The notes below the pieces were generated by a model. It was not told where the DNA came from. It did not search any database and saw nothing but the letters and a program-made list of their open reading frames with translations. From WTJO01 sp965660165 (GTDB lineage Bacteria > Pseudomonadota > Alphaproteobacteria > Puniceispirillales > Puniceispirillaceae), in contig CBFHYU010000002.1 in NCBI GenBank assembly GCA_965660165.1, positions 62,001 through 126,000 on the forward strand: 64,000 bases of DNA, in the 5' to 3' direction. Position numbers and translations under genes: made by a program. Shown here piece after piece: positions 35,569 to 44,409 of this stretch (positions are counted from its first letter, which is position 1; every line of letters starts with the position of its first letter).

Positions 35569-36978
35569 ATGAACTCATTACAGGATTATCTGCGTTTTGA
35601 TAACGGTCTGTCTTTTTCAGCAGAGGCGCAGGCAGTGCCGCTTATGGTCATATCACACGCACAGCATGATGCCTTTATGGATAGTCTGGACACCCATCAG
35701 CAAGACTGGCTGAAAACACATGGCTTTACCAAAACGTCAGGCGCAAATGCCACCATCCCAGACCAGCATGGCAAGCTTGGCGGTGCGGTTGTGAGTGTTG
35801 GCAACACACCAAAATGGGATATTGCAAACGCCGCAGGTGAACTGCCTGCATGCCTGTTTTCGGTCAATCGGACATTTGCACCCGAAATAGATATGGCTGA
35901 TATCCAGCTTGGCTGGGGGCTAGCGCAATATGATTTTGCGCCTCACAAGCCAACAAGCACACCAAAAGCAAAATTGGTGCTGGCAGAAGATGAATTTTAT
36001 ACTGAGATTGACGCACAGCTTCTAGGCATATGGCTATGCCGCGAGATGATTAACCAGCCAGCAAATATCATGACACCTCAAGGCATTGAAGATATGTGTC
36101 ATATTGTGGCAGACAGCCTGTCTGCAACCTGCACCCTTTATTCAGGCGAAGCGCTGGAACATTATGGCCCTGCTGTGCATATTGTTGGCCGCGCCGCAGA
36201 AGTGCCGCCCCGCATCATTGATATGAGATGGGGAGAGGAAGGTCCGCTTATCACGCTTGTGGGCAAGGGTGTGAGCTTTGATAGTGGCGGGCTTGATATC
36301 AAACCGTCACGCGGCATGGAGATTATGAAAAAAGATATGGGGGGCGCAGCGCATGCATTAGGGCTTGGTGTTGCGTTGATGGCCTCGCGCCAAAAGATAC
36401 GGCTAAGGGTGCTCATAGGTGCGGCCGAAAATGCAATTTCTGAGAAAGCTATGCGCCCGCTTGATGTTATCAAAACAGCCGCAGGCATTGATGTTGAGGT
36501 GGGCAATACAGATGCAGAAGGCAGGTTGATATTAGCAGACCTATTGCATCATGCTATCCATGATAATGACATGCCTGACTTCCTGCTTGATTTTGCAACC
36601 CTAACAGGGGCAGCGCGCATAGCACTTGGCACTGATTGTCCAGCATTATTTGCCAACCATGATAAAATGGCGCAGCAATTCGTTACGCTAGGCTTTGCAA
36701 CTGACGATCCTGTATGGCAGATGCCGCTATTCGAGCCTTATAATCGCCAGCTTGATACTGGCCAAGCAGGGCTGTCAAGCACAGGGCCTTCTGGTTATGG
36801 CGGCGCAATTACAGCCGCATTATTCCTGCGGCGCTTTACAGGCAAAACCGTGAATTGGGGACATATTGATGTGATGGCGTGGAATCTGTCATCAAAACCT
36901 GGTCGCCCTAAAGGTGGTGAAGCCATGGGGCTAAGGGCTGCCTATCAGCTGATTACAACAGGCGGCTATACCCTCTGA
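35569..36978 (+). CDS. Leucyl aminopeptidase family M17
   Basis: Cytosolic two-metal aminopeptidase, 469 residues. Metal and catalytic residues are in place: K233 and D238 in GKGVSFDSGG, D256 in MKKDMGGAA, and D315/E317 in NTDAEGR, followed by the ATLTGA segment. The N-terminal domain is divergent, as usual. Close relatives in alphaproteobacteria are annotated as M17 leucyl aminopeptidase. A ribosome site GGAGG lies just before the start, inside the MATE gene end. Confidence 0.93.
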   Translation: MNSLQDYLRFDNGLSFSAEAQAVPLMVISHAQHDAFMDSLDTHQQDWLKTHGFTKTSGANATIPDQHGKLGGAVVSVGNTPKWDIANAAGELPACLFSVNRTFAPEIDMADIQLGWGLAQYDFAPHKPTSTPKAKLVLAEDEFYTEIDAQLLGIWLCREMINQPANIMTPQGIEDMCHIVADSLSATCTLYSGEALEHYGPAVHIVGRAAEVPPRIIDMRWGEEGPLITLVGKGVSFDSGGLDIKPSRGMEIMKKDMGGAAHALGLGVALMASRQKIRLRVLIGAAENAISEKAMRPLDVIKTAAGIDVEVGNTDAEGRLILADLLHHAIHDNDMPDFLLDFATLTGAARIALGTDCPALFANHDKMAQQFVTLGFATDDPVWQMPLFEPYNRQLDTGQAGLSSTGPSGYGGAITAALFLRRFTGKTVNWGHIDVMAWNLSSKPGRPKGGEAMGLRAAYQLITTGGYTL

Positions 36979-36983
36979 TATGG

Positions 36984-37949
36984 CTAATATCCACGTTCAG
37001 GATCAACCCTGTTATCTGGCACCTTGCCTGCTAATACAGCGGTGATAGCAGCCGCAACCTGTTTTGCGGCGGTCTTAGGGTTAGTCTGTGCGGCCACATG
37101 CGGCCAGAGTGTGATTTTTGGCTCGTCCCAGAATGGATGAGATGACGGCAATGGTTCAACAGCAAACACATCTAATGCCGCTCCGCCAAGATGACCAGAC
37201 TGAATAGCCGCCAGTAAATCTGCCTCAACAACCTGCTTTCCGCGCCCACCATTGATAAACAAAGACCCTGCTGGCATGGCCTCAAATATCTCGGCTGAAA
37301 ACAAGGCTTCTGTCTCAGCGGTTAGCGGCAAAATACAGACATGGCAGTGACAGCATGATAGCATCTGATGAAACCCGTCCCTACCGTGATAGGCCGTAAT
37401 CTGAGCGCCAAAATCCCGTTTTGTGCGAGACCAGCCATGCACATCAAAGCCAAGCATCGCAAGCTGAGAGGCAATGAACTGGCCAATCGCCCCCATGCCA
37501 TAAACAGCGACTGGTAGCCCCGCAGTTTCGAGTTGAGGGCGCTGGATAAACGATTTTTCGGCGCGATATGCCCGATAATGGCGGCCTTCGCGATAATGAT
37601 CTAAAATATTAAGAATAACCCACTGGCTAAGCGCATGAGACATATTGGGATCAACCAGCCTGACAATATGCGCTGATTCTGGCAGAGCTGATTTGTGCTG
37701 GCTCGTGCGTGATAGCAAATGATCAACCCCCTGCCCTAGTGAGATGATTAGCTGGAGTTGCGAGAGCTGAGCAAGGCGTTCTTGTGGCGGTGACCAGACA
37801 AGCGCGATCTGCGCTGTTTCTGCCGCCGCATCACCTAGCCCGACCATCTTGAACGGCCCTAATAGGGGTGCTAGCAATGCCTGCCATTGCGCCTGCTTTG
37901 CGGTATTATCGCTAGAGTCATAATAGGCAATCACTAGCTCTTGAGCCAT
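36984..37949 (-). CDS. Glyoxylate/hydroxypyruvate reductase A-like D-2-hydroxyacid dehydrogenase
   Basis: NAD(P)H-dependent reductase of the 2-hydroxyacid family, 321 residues. It has the Rossmann segment VYGMGAIGQFIASQLAMLGF, LINGGRGKQVVEADL, and C-terminal AALDVFAVEPLPSSHPFW with the catalytic His in WPHVAAQT. The overall look is that of GhrA. Substrate probably glyoxylate or hydroxypyruvate. Convergent with the aminopeptidase gene and 46 bp downstream of the HisN-like gene. Confidence 0.88.
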   Translation of the reverse strand: MAQELVIAYYDSSDNTAKQAQWQALLAPLLGPFKMVGLGDAAAETAQIALVWSPPQERLAQLSQLQLIISLGQGVDHLLSRTSQHKSALPESAHIVRLVDPNMSHALSQWVILNILDHYREGRHYRAYRAEKSFIQRPQLETAGLPVAVYGMGAIGQFIASQLAMLGFDVHGWSRTKRDFGAQITAYHGRDGFHQMLSCCHCHVCILPLTAETEALFSAEIFEAMPAGSLFINGGRGKQVVEADLLAAIQSGHLGGAALDVFAVEPLPSSHPFWDEPKITLWPHVAAQTNPKTAAKQVAAAITAVLAGKVPDNRVDPERGY

Positions 37950-37995
37950 CCCATTTTCCTTTCATATATGGTCTTACTCTTCAGCCCAGCTATAA

Positions 37996-38799
37996 TTAGG
38001 CGTTGATGATGTCAAGTGCCTGTTGATGAAGCTGGTGGCTGGCAGAGGCTAATAAACTTCCATCATTATCTAATGTTATCGGCTTGCCTGCCCAATCCGA
38101 AACACATGCCCCAGAAGCAGTTAGCACAGCCACAAGCGCCATCATATCATGCGGGGCAAGCTGATCTTCCATCACAATATCAAGATGCCCTGCACATAAT
38201 AGCGCATAATTATAGCAGTCGCCGCCAAAATGACGCCCTGCGGCCTTGCCAGAAAGCCTATCAAATTTTGCCAGACCTGACGTAGAAAACGCATCTGGTG
38301 AGGTAGTGGCTATCTGCGCCATATCAATAGATGCCACGCCAGAGCTTTTAATCTTGGTGCGGCCTTTTTGCGTTATCAGCATCGCCCCATCCCTATCGCT
38401 CAGATAAGTCTCATCCAAAGCAGGCATATCTATCATGCCCGCAACAGGCTTGCCATTATCTAAAAACGCGACCAGCGTGCCAAAAATAGGTTTGCCCACA
38501 ATAAAGGCTCTGGTGCCGTCAATAGGGTCAATTACCCAGCAAAATCGGCCATCAGACGTGCCGCCCTGCTCTTCGCCAATAATATCATATGATAGTGTTT
38601 CAGGCGTAAATTTGGAGGCAATTGCCGTGCGTATCTCAGCTTCAACCTGCTTATCTGCAATGGTAACAGGGCTATTATCTGATTTCAGATCAATGGTGAT
38701 ACGCTGTCTGAAGTAACGGTCGATGACAGGGCGGGTAATAGCAGGCAGCTGCATCATCAGCGCTTCTGCCTGTCTGGTTACCTGCTCAGCCTCATCCAT
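37996..38799 (-). CDS. hisN: Inositol-monophosphatase family, histidinol-phosphatase (HisN) type
   Basis: Mg-dependent phosphomonoesterase, 267 residues, with IIGEEQGG and the metal site WVIDPIDGTRAFIVGKPIFGTL, the latter diagnostic of the HisN branch rather than SuhB, and a late LAPHDMMALVAVLTASGA. Histidinol-phosphate dephosphorylation in histidine synthesis is the likely role. No other his genes are nearby. Confidence 0.84.
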   Translation of the reverse strand: MDEAEQVTRQAEALMMQLPAITRPVIDRYFRQRITIDLKSDNSPVTIADKQVEAEIRTAIASKFTPETLSYDIIGEEQGGTSDGRFCWVIDPIDGTRAFIVGKPIFGTLVAFLDNGKPVAGMIDMPALDETYLSDRDGAMLITQKGRTKIKSSGVASIDMAQIATTSPDAFSTSGLAKFDRLSGKAAGRHFGGDCYNYALLCAGHLDIVMEDQLAPHDMMALVAVLTASGACVSDWAGKPITLDNDGSLLASASHQLHQQALDIINA

Positions 38800-38822
38800 C
38801 TGCTCGCCTTACATGTGTGCCC

Positions 38823-39389
38823 TTATTGGGTTTCAGCATCAATATCTGCTTGTGAAGGTAAGGCTGCTTGGCTATCTGCGCTACTTCTTAAATAGGCAAT
38901 CATATTGGCTCTATCTTCTGGCTTTTTGAAGCCAGCGAAATTCATTTTAGTGCCGCTAATATAGGCTTTTGGCTTATAAAGGAATGCGTTAAGAGATACA
39001 TAATCCCATGCACCCTCCGCACTGGCAAGCGCGTTTGAATATCCAAAATCAGCAACCGCGCCCTTATCTGCATTTACGATATTCCATAGGGCTGGGCCGA
39101 CTTTATTGGCGCCCCCTTTTTCAAACACATGGCAGGCTGTGCATTTTTTCGACAGCTTCTCTCCTGCCGCAACATCTGCACTTGCCAGCAATGCCAAAAT
39201 AGGCTCAGGACCCGCAGGCGCGGCATCTGCCACTTCAATGTCACCAGTTTCAGGCACCTCAATAGGATAGGCATTTTGCGCAAGCTCAGAATGCGGCACA
39301 AGCACTTCAGAAAGCTTATATCCACCCATCGCCAATAAAGCGGCTAGCAGAAACCCTGCTGCGATTTTGTTAAATTTGAGATCATCCAT
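38823..39389 (-). CDS. Membrane-anchored class I cytochrome c (CycM/c552 type)
   Basis: A 188-residue protein with an uncleaved N-terminal anchor helix (about 8-24), an Ala/Pro/Glu-rich linker (about 35-68) and a cytochrome c domain. The haem site is CTACH (C83, C86, H87) and the axial methionine is M149 in GTKMNFAG. Such anchored cytochromes pass electrons from the bc1 complex to cytochrome c oxidase in alphaproteobacteria. It lies 23 bp upstream of hisN but may be expressed from its own promoter. Confidence 0.92.
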   Translation of the reverse strand: MDDLKFNKIAAGFLLAALLAMGGYKLSEVLVPHSELAQNAYPIEVPETGDIEVADAAPAGPEPILALLASADVAAGEKLSKKCTACHVFEKGGANKVGPALWNIVNADKGAVADFGYSNALASAEGAWDYVSLNAFLYKPKAYISGTKMNFAGFKKPEDRANMIAYLRSSADSQAALPSQADIDAETQ

Positions 39390-39442
39390 ACCTTTATCCC
39401 CCGAAGCTTTTAGTTGCCTGAACGGCTTGCTACTCCCTCATA

Positions 39443-39463
39443 CCTGCCACAAACTGTGACAGG
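39443..39463. repeat. Small hairpin upstream of the cytochrome c gene
   Basis: CCTGCCACA and TGTGACAGG flank an AAC loop with one mismatch, about 55 bp upstream of the cytochrome c ATG in the 270-bp cytochrome c/kdsB divergent region. No other structure was evident in that region. It could be a leader hairpin or operator; weak evidence. Confidence 0.25.
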
Positions 39464-39662
39464 CTTCAACTGTGATCAGCCCACGCTCAGCCAAGTATTC
39501 TGTCAAGCAAACGCCTATGATGAAGCTTTTTAACGCAAATAGAGATGCCTCTCAAGCCCCCAATCCATCAGAAATTTATCTTTCTTACAATTCTGTGGCT
39601 TTTCCTTTGCGTCATCTACCAAATTATGAAAAAACAAAGCAAGGCAAGCAAAGAGAAAGATC

Positions 39663-40388
39663 ATGCTGACCATTATTCCTGCACGTATGAAAGCAACCAG
39701 ACTACCAAACAAGCCATTGGCAGATATTGCTGGCAAACCAATGATTGTGAGGGTCTGGGAACAGGCGATGAAAGCAGATTTAGGCGATGTGCTGGTCGCC
39801 ACAGATAGTGATGATGTGATCTCAGCAATCCAGGCTGTAGGGGGTGAGGCTGTATTGACCCGTGCTGACCTGCCCTCTGGTTCGGATAGGGTATATGAGG
39901 CATTATGCCACATCGATCCAGACCATAAACATGACCGGATTATCAATCTGCAAGGCGATCTACCTGAATTAGACCCGCATTATCTGCATAAGCTGGCTGA
40001 ATTGCTGACAGATGATAGCTGGGATATTACCACGCTTGTGGCGCCTGCTTCAGATGAAGAGGCAAAAAAACCACAAATTGTAAAAGCTGCGATTGCATGG
40101 CCTGAGGGTGATACCAGCTTAGCAGGGCGCGCATTATATTTCAGCCGAGCCATGATACCAGATGGCAAAGCGCCCTATTACCATCATATCGGACTATATG
40201 GCTGGCGGCGATCTGCACTTAGCAGATTTGTCTCATTGCCTGAATCGCCGCTTGAGCTTTCTGAGAAGCTTGAGCAGTTGCGCGCACTAGAGCATCATAT
40301 GTCAATTGGGGTAGGCTATGTTGATAGCGCGCCTGGCGGTGTTGATACACAGCAAGATTTGGACGAGGTGCGCGCCCGTCTGGCCTGA
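39663..40388 (+). CDS. kdsB: 3-deoxy-manno-octulosonate cytidylyltransferase
   Basis: Activates KDO as CMP-KDO for lipopolysaccharide inner-core synthesis. The 241-residue product starts LTIIPARMKATRLPNKPLADIAGKP and has VATDSDDV, TRADLPSGSDRVYEAL and NLQGDLPEL, all KdsB hallmarks. It is divergent from the cytochrome c gene and upstream of pheA by 126 bp. Shows that the organism makes KDO-containing LPS. Confidence 0.95.
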   Translation: MLTIIPARMKATRLPNKPLADIAGKPMIVRVWEQAMKADLGDVLVATDSDDVISAIQAVGGEAVLTRADLPSGSDRVYEALCHIDPDHKHDRIINLQGDLPELDPHYLHKLAELLTDDSWDITTLVAPASDEEAKKPQIVKAAIAWPEGDTSLAGRALYFSRAMIPDGKAPYYHHIGLYGWRRSALSRFVSLPESPLELSEKLEQLRALEHHMSIGVGYVDSAPGGVDTQQDLDEVRARLA

Positions 40389-40514
40389 GATAATATTGCC
40401 GCAAACACTGTCTTGATAATCTGTTGATGCATGCATCTCATCTTTAGGGTAGTCTGGTGCGAGTCTGGCTATCTGAGAATAGCCAAATCCGCATGGTGAA
40501 TATGATGTTAACTG

Positions 40515-41393
40515 GTGAAAATAAACATGGATAAAGCTGATAATTCAACGCCAAAAATTGCCTTTCAAGGTGTTCTGGGTGCCTATTCACATATTGCGTG
40601 TATGACAGCTTGTCCAGGCTTTGAGCCTGTGGCGAAATCCAGATTTTCAGGAATGATCTCTGCGGTTCAGAATCATGAGGCTGATATGGCAATGGTGCCT
40701 GTGGAGAATTCCACTGCGGGGCGAGTATCCGATATCCACCATATTCTGCCAGAATCAGGGCTTCATATTATTGGTGAGCATTTCCAGCCTGTTGAACATA
40801 AATTATTAGGCATCAAAGGCGCGCAGCTTGCGGATATTACCGAAGTGCATAGCCATGAGCAGGGGCTAGCCCAATGCCGTAACACACTTGCTGCATTGGA
40901 TATAAAACCTGTTATCCATCCAGATACAGCAGGGGCAGCAAAAGATGTGGCAGCACGACAGGATAAATCGGTAGGCGCAATCGCCTCATCGCTAGCGGGC
41001 GAGATTTATGGTCTGGATGTGGTCAAACAAGATATCAATGATGAAGCGGCAAATACAACTCGCTTTTTATTGATGGCAAGAGAGCCAAAACTACCACAGC
41101 TTTCAGATATGCCTGCCATGACAACAATGATTTTCAGAGTGCGGTCTGTGCCTGCTGTGCTGTATAAGGCGCTAGGCGGGTTTGCGACGAATGGCATTAA
41201 CCTGACCAAACTTGAATCCTATATGATAGGCAGTAATTTCGAGGCAGCGCAATTCTATATTGACTGCGAAGGCCATATTGATTCTGAACCAATGAAAATG
41301 GCGCTTGAAGAGCTGAAATTTTATTGTGTCAAAGATGGCATTCAGATTATGGGCTGTTATCCTGCCAGTCCAGCAAGAAACAACGCCAGCTGA
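40515..41393 (+). CDS. pheA: Prephenate dehydratase
   Basis: Converts prephenate to phenylpyruvate in phenylalanine synthesis. The 292-residue protein has an N-terminal dehydratase domain (IAFQGVLGAYSH, VPVENSTAGRV, and the catalytic TTRF at about residues 177-180) and a C-terminal ACT domain (about 195-280, with GINLTKLESY) for feedback by phenylalanine. No chorismate mutase domain. The frame opens at a GTG; an ATG four codons on (40527) is a likely alternative. Confidence 0.95.
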   Translation: MKINMDKADNSTPKIAFQGVLGAYSHIACMTACPGFEPVAKSRFSGMISAVQNHEADMAMVPVENSTAGRVSDIHHILPESGLHIIGEHFQPVEHKLLGIKGAQLADITEVHSHEQGLAQCRNTLAALDIKPVIHPDTAGAAKDVAARQDKSVGAIASSLAGEIYGLDVVKQDINDEAANTTRFLLMAREPKLPQLSDMPAMTTMIFRVRSVPAVLYKALGGFATNGINLTKLESYMIGSNFEAAQFYIDCEGHIDSEPMKMALEELKFYCVKDGIQIMGCYPASPARNNAS

Positions 41394-41405
41394 GGCGAAA
41401 AAGGC

Positions 41406-41435
41406 TTGTCTGCTGATTAGCAAACCGCCTATAAT
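41406..41435 (+). promoter_or_regulatory. Sigma-70 promoter of the SRP RNA gene
   Basis: TTGTCT (41406-41411) and a perfect TATAAT (41430-41435) are separated by 18 bp. The -10 box is 8 bases before the predicted 5' end of the RNA. The -35 lies just after the pheA stop. Confidence 0.7.
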
Positions 41436-41443
41436 GCAAGGCG

Positions 41444-41533
41444 GAAGGTTGGGCGGACGATGACCCTTGCTTACCCAGGTCAGATCCGAAAGGAAGCAGC
41501 CAGAGTATGGACACGCGGGTCGTCCAGCCTTTC
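41444..41533 (+). ncRNA. ffs: Signal recognition particle RNA (4.5S, small bacterial type)
   Basis: RNA component of the SRP that binds Ffh and targets membrane proteins. The conserved apical domain is at about 41476-41505: GGTCAGATCC, a GAAA tetraloop, then GGAAGCAGCC. The ends pair: GGACGA near the 5' end with TCGTCC near the 3' end, and GAAGG with CCTTTC at the termini, giving a single long hairpin of about 90 nt. A good promoter lies directly upstream; ends are estimated from pairing. Located between pheA and dnaX. Confidence 0.93.
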
Positions 41534-41623
41534 ATATGATTGTCTGATCAGCTGAATTTAGACGGTCATTCATTATTCAGCCAAATGGGCCGGTTGTATA
41601 TCTGAAGATAAGGTAGTCCTGAC

Positions 41624-43381
41624 ATGCAGCCAAATTCTGATAAAACCGTTTATCGGGTATTGGCCCGCAAATATCGGCCAGATAGTTTTTCCCGCCTGAT
41701 TGGCCAGCAAGCACTTGTCACCACATTAACAAATGCCATTACACTTGGCCGTGTTGCCCATGCTTTTATGCTTACAGGGGTTCGAGGTATCGGCAAAACA
41801 TCAACCGCACGACTAATCGCAAAAGGGCTGAATTGCACTGAAAATATTGATGCAGACGGCACCAAATCAGTTGAGCCTTGCAATAAATGCGAGACCTGTA
41901 TTGACATTACACAAGGCCGTCACATCGATGTGATGGAAATGGATGCAGCAAGCAGAACAGGGGTAAATGATGTACGTGACATCATTGAAGGCGCTGCCTA
42001 TCGGGCTGTATCTGCGCGCTATAAAATCTATATTATTGACGAAGTACATATGCTGTCTGACAGCGCCTTTAACGCCTTGTTAAAAACGCTGGAAGAACCG
42101 CCAGAAAATGTAAAGTTTATCCTTGCAACCACCGAAATTCGCAAAGTGCCTGCTACGATTCTGTCACGATGCCAGCGCTTTGATTTAAGACGGGTGAGGA
42201 GTGATGAGCTAGCGGCGCATCTGCAATCTATCGCTGAGGCAGAGCAAATTTCTGCCGAGCCTGCTGCTTTGCTGGCCATATCACGGGCGGCAGAGGGGTC
42301 TGTCAGAGATGCGTTATCCATGCTTGATCAAGCAGCAGCTATGGGCGCTGATACTATCTTAGAATCAGCTGTAATTGAAATGCTGGGACAGGCAGGCGCG
42401 GAACAGATAATCAATATGTTAACCGCCTGTCTTGAAGGTCATGCAGATGAAGCCTTGCGCCAGTTTGACAAGGCAGATAATCAGGGCGCTGAGCCTGACA
42501 TTATTCTGGCTGACATGCTTGAGATGATACATCAGGCAAGTCTTCATGCCTCAGGGGCAAAGATAGAAGATGTGTCAGATTCTGTGCGTGACGCGATTGG
42601 CAAGCTTGCAGAACAGGGCATAGCACGGCTTGGGCGCGCTTGGCAGTTAGTTCTGGCTGGCCATTCAGAATTACGTAATGCACCTCAAGCTCGTTCAGCC
42701 GCCCAGATGGTACTGATTAGACTTGCCCATATTGCGCCATTGCCAACCCCTGCTGAAATTATCCGCAAATTGCCAGACGCACCAGATGAGGCGAGTGGCA
42801 CCAGACCCCCCGCCCCCTCTGGAAATGCGCCTGCTGATGATTCTGGGCGCCCTGCTACAGCTATATCTATGCCAACCCCAAATACTATTGCGCAACACGG
42901 CAATGTGCCTGCCATCGCTGAGGCTATGCCATCTGAGCCAATAGCGCCCATTAACGCTGATAGCCAGCCCGCTTTAGCTACGCCTCAGCTTGATACGCTA
43001 GAGGCCATAACAGCTTTATGTGAGGAAAAAGGGGAATATATCCTTGCCTCATTTATCAGACGTCATATGCGCCCTGTAGTTGTTGAGCAGGGCAAAATTG
43101 ATGCGCAGCTTACAGGTGAAGCTGATGACAGGATGCTTGCTAATCTGGCAAAATTGCTTGGAAGCTGGACAGGCCAGCAATGGTTGGTATCTGTGAAACA
43201 GGCAGGTGGTGCGCCTACCATCGAAGAAGGACAGGCGCAGGCTGAGCAGGCATTATTTGACAAAGCGGCAACAGACCCGTTGGTAGGGGCAGTATTAGAG
43301 ACATTCCCATCTGCCCAGATCACGGCCGTAAATGAAAATGCGAATGCTGATGACAGCGCTGATCAGACACATAAAGGATAA
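41624..43381 (+). CDS. dnaX: DNA polymerase III subunit tau/gamma
   Basis: Clamp-loader ATPase, 585 residues. Walker A is in TGVRGIGKTSTARL, the four zinc cysteines in CNKCETC and the preceding NCTE region, Walker B in IYIIDEVHML and sensor 1 in FILATTEI. A Pro/Ala-rich linker (about 385-455) and a C-terminal tau domain follow. I saw no in-frame slippery heptamer of the E. coli type, so a separate gamma form is not evident. Upstream of ybaB and recR, the common dnaX-ybaB-recR order. Confidence 0.96.
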   Translation: MQPNSDKTVYRVLARKYRPDSFSRLIGQQALVTTLTNAITLGRVAHAFMLTGVRGIGKTSTARLIAKGLNCTENIDADGTKSVEPCNKCETCIDITQGRHIDVMEMDAASRTGVNDVRDIIEGAAYRAVSARYKIYIIDEVHMLSDSAFNALLKTLEEPPENVKFILATTEIRKVPATILSRCQRFDLRRVRSDELAAHLQSIAEAEQISAEPAALLAISRAAEGSVRDALSMLDQAAAMGADTILESAVIEMLGQAGAEQIINMLTACLEGHADEALRQFDKADNQGAEPDIILADMLEMIHQASLHASGAKIEDVSDSVRDAIGKLAEQGIARLGRAWQLVLAGHSELRNAPQARSAAQMVLIRLAHIAPLPTPAEIIRKLPDAPDEASGTRPPAPSGNAPADDSGRPATAISMPTPNTIAQHGNVPAIAEAMPSEPIAPINADSQPALATPQLDTLEAITALCEEKGEYILASFIRRHMRPVVVEQGKIDAQLTGEADDRMLANLAKLLGSWTGQQWLVSVKQAGGAPTIEEGQAQAEQALFDKAATDPLVGAVLETFPSAQITAVNENANADDSADQTHKG

Positions 43382-43387
43382 GTAAGC

Positions 43388-43714
43388 ATGATGAAGAATC
43401 TTGGCGGCATGATGAAAAAAATGCAAGAGGTGCAAGCGCGTCTAGAAGCGTTGAATAACGAGATGGAAACACGGCTATTTTCTGCTTCAGTCGGAGGCGG
43501 CGCCGTGAGCGTGAGCATTACAGGCAAGGGACGAATTGACAGCTTGAAGATAGCCCCAGAACTATGCTCGCAAGATGAGGTTGACACGCTAGAAGAGCTG
43601 GTAGCATTAGCTGTAAATACAGCGAAATCAGAAGCTGAAATTGCCCATAAACAGGCGCTAGAAGACATCACAGGGGGCATGCCGCTTCCGCCCGGTATGT
43701 CCCTGCCCTTCTAA
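43388..43714 (+). CDS. ybaB: YbaB/EbfC nucleoid-associated protein
   Basis: A 108-residue DNA-binding protein. It starts MMKNLGGMMKKMQEVQARLEAL and has the conserved GGGAVSVSITGKGRIDSLKI strand region and a PLPPGMSLPF C-terminus. It lies 6 bp after dnaX and before recR, the standard location. Function is in nucleoid organisation or recombination support. Confidence 0.94.
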   Translation: MMKNLGGMMKKMQEVQARLEALNNEMETRLFSASVGGGAVSVSITGKGRIDSLKIAPELCSQDEVDTLEELVALAVNTAKSEAEIAHKQALEDITGGMPLPPGMSLPF

Positions 43715-43767
43715 TATATTATTGCTAGCCTTACAGACCGTCCTAGACAGAAACTGCCAAACACATA

Positions 43768-44373
43768 ATGACAGAAACACCGCTAGATTCATTGATTAGA
43801 CGATTGGCTCGACTGCCCGGATTAGGGCCACGTTCAGCTAGCCGCGCGGCATTATATTTGATTAAACATAAAGAACAATTGATGATACCGCTTGCCCAGT
43901 CGCTTGAGCATGCGGCACGGAACATGCGAAGCTGTGCTGAATGTGGCAATTTAGATAGCACAGAAATATGTCATATCTGCTCAGACCATCGCCGTGATGC
44001 TGGCAGATTATGCGTGATAGAAGATGTCTCAGATTTATGGGCAATCGAACGTGCAGGCATATTTTCGGGCAAATATCATATTCTGGGCGGCACCTTAAGC
44101 GCAATAGATGGCAGAGGCCCTGAAGAGTTGGGTATCGACAGGCTGGTAAGACGTGCTGCTGCTATGGTACAGGACAGCACATCTGGCGAGGTTATTCTCG
44201 CGACCTCAGCCACAGTTGACGGCCAGACCACAGCCCATTATATTGCCGAACGGCTTCATGATATTCCGCTTACCCTCACCAGATTAGCGCATGGTGTGCC
44301 TGTTGGTGGCGAGTTAAATTATCTAGATGATGGCACGCTAGCCCAAGCCATGCGGGCGCGACAACCGCTATAG
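43768..44373 (+). CDS. recR: Recombination protein RecR
   Basis: Works with RecF/RecO to load RecA at gaps. The 201-residue product has an N-terminal helix-hairpin-helix (RLPGLGPRSASR), a zinc finger with C56, C59, C68 and C71, and a Toprim domain beginning LCVIEDVSDLWAIE. Normal length. Last gene of the dnaX-ybaB-recR group; convergent with rmuC. Confidence 0.96.
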   Translation: MTETPLDSLIRRLARLPGLGPRSASRAALYLIKHKEQLMIPLAQSLEHAARNMRSCAECGNLDSTEICHICSDHRRDAGRLCVIEDVSDLWAIERAGIFSGKYHILGGTLSAIDGRGPEELGIDRLVRRAAAMVQDSTSGEVILATSATVDGQTTAHYIAERLHDIPLTLTRLAHGVPVGGELNYLDDGTLAQAMRARQPL

Positions 44374-44409
44374 CGTTCCCCAGCGCATTTGTGTCTACCA
44401 AACGCTTAA

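Noticed and set aside
39530..39946. 138-codon reverse frame opposite kdsB
   Set aside because: kdsB has clear family motifs in the forward frame; the reverse product resembles nothing.
40424..40436. GATGCATGCATC palindrome after kdsB
   Set aside because: Short self-complementary alternating sequence, no T-run and no link to a promoter; likely chance.
43021..43045. A-rich GAGGAAAAAGGGG run in dnaX as a possible frameshift site for gamma
   Set aside because: The in-frame codons do not make an X-XXY-YYZ slippery heptamer, and no stop and hairpin arrangement was found close by.
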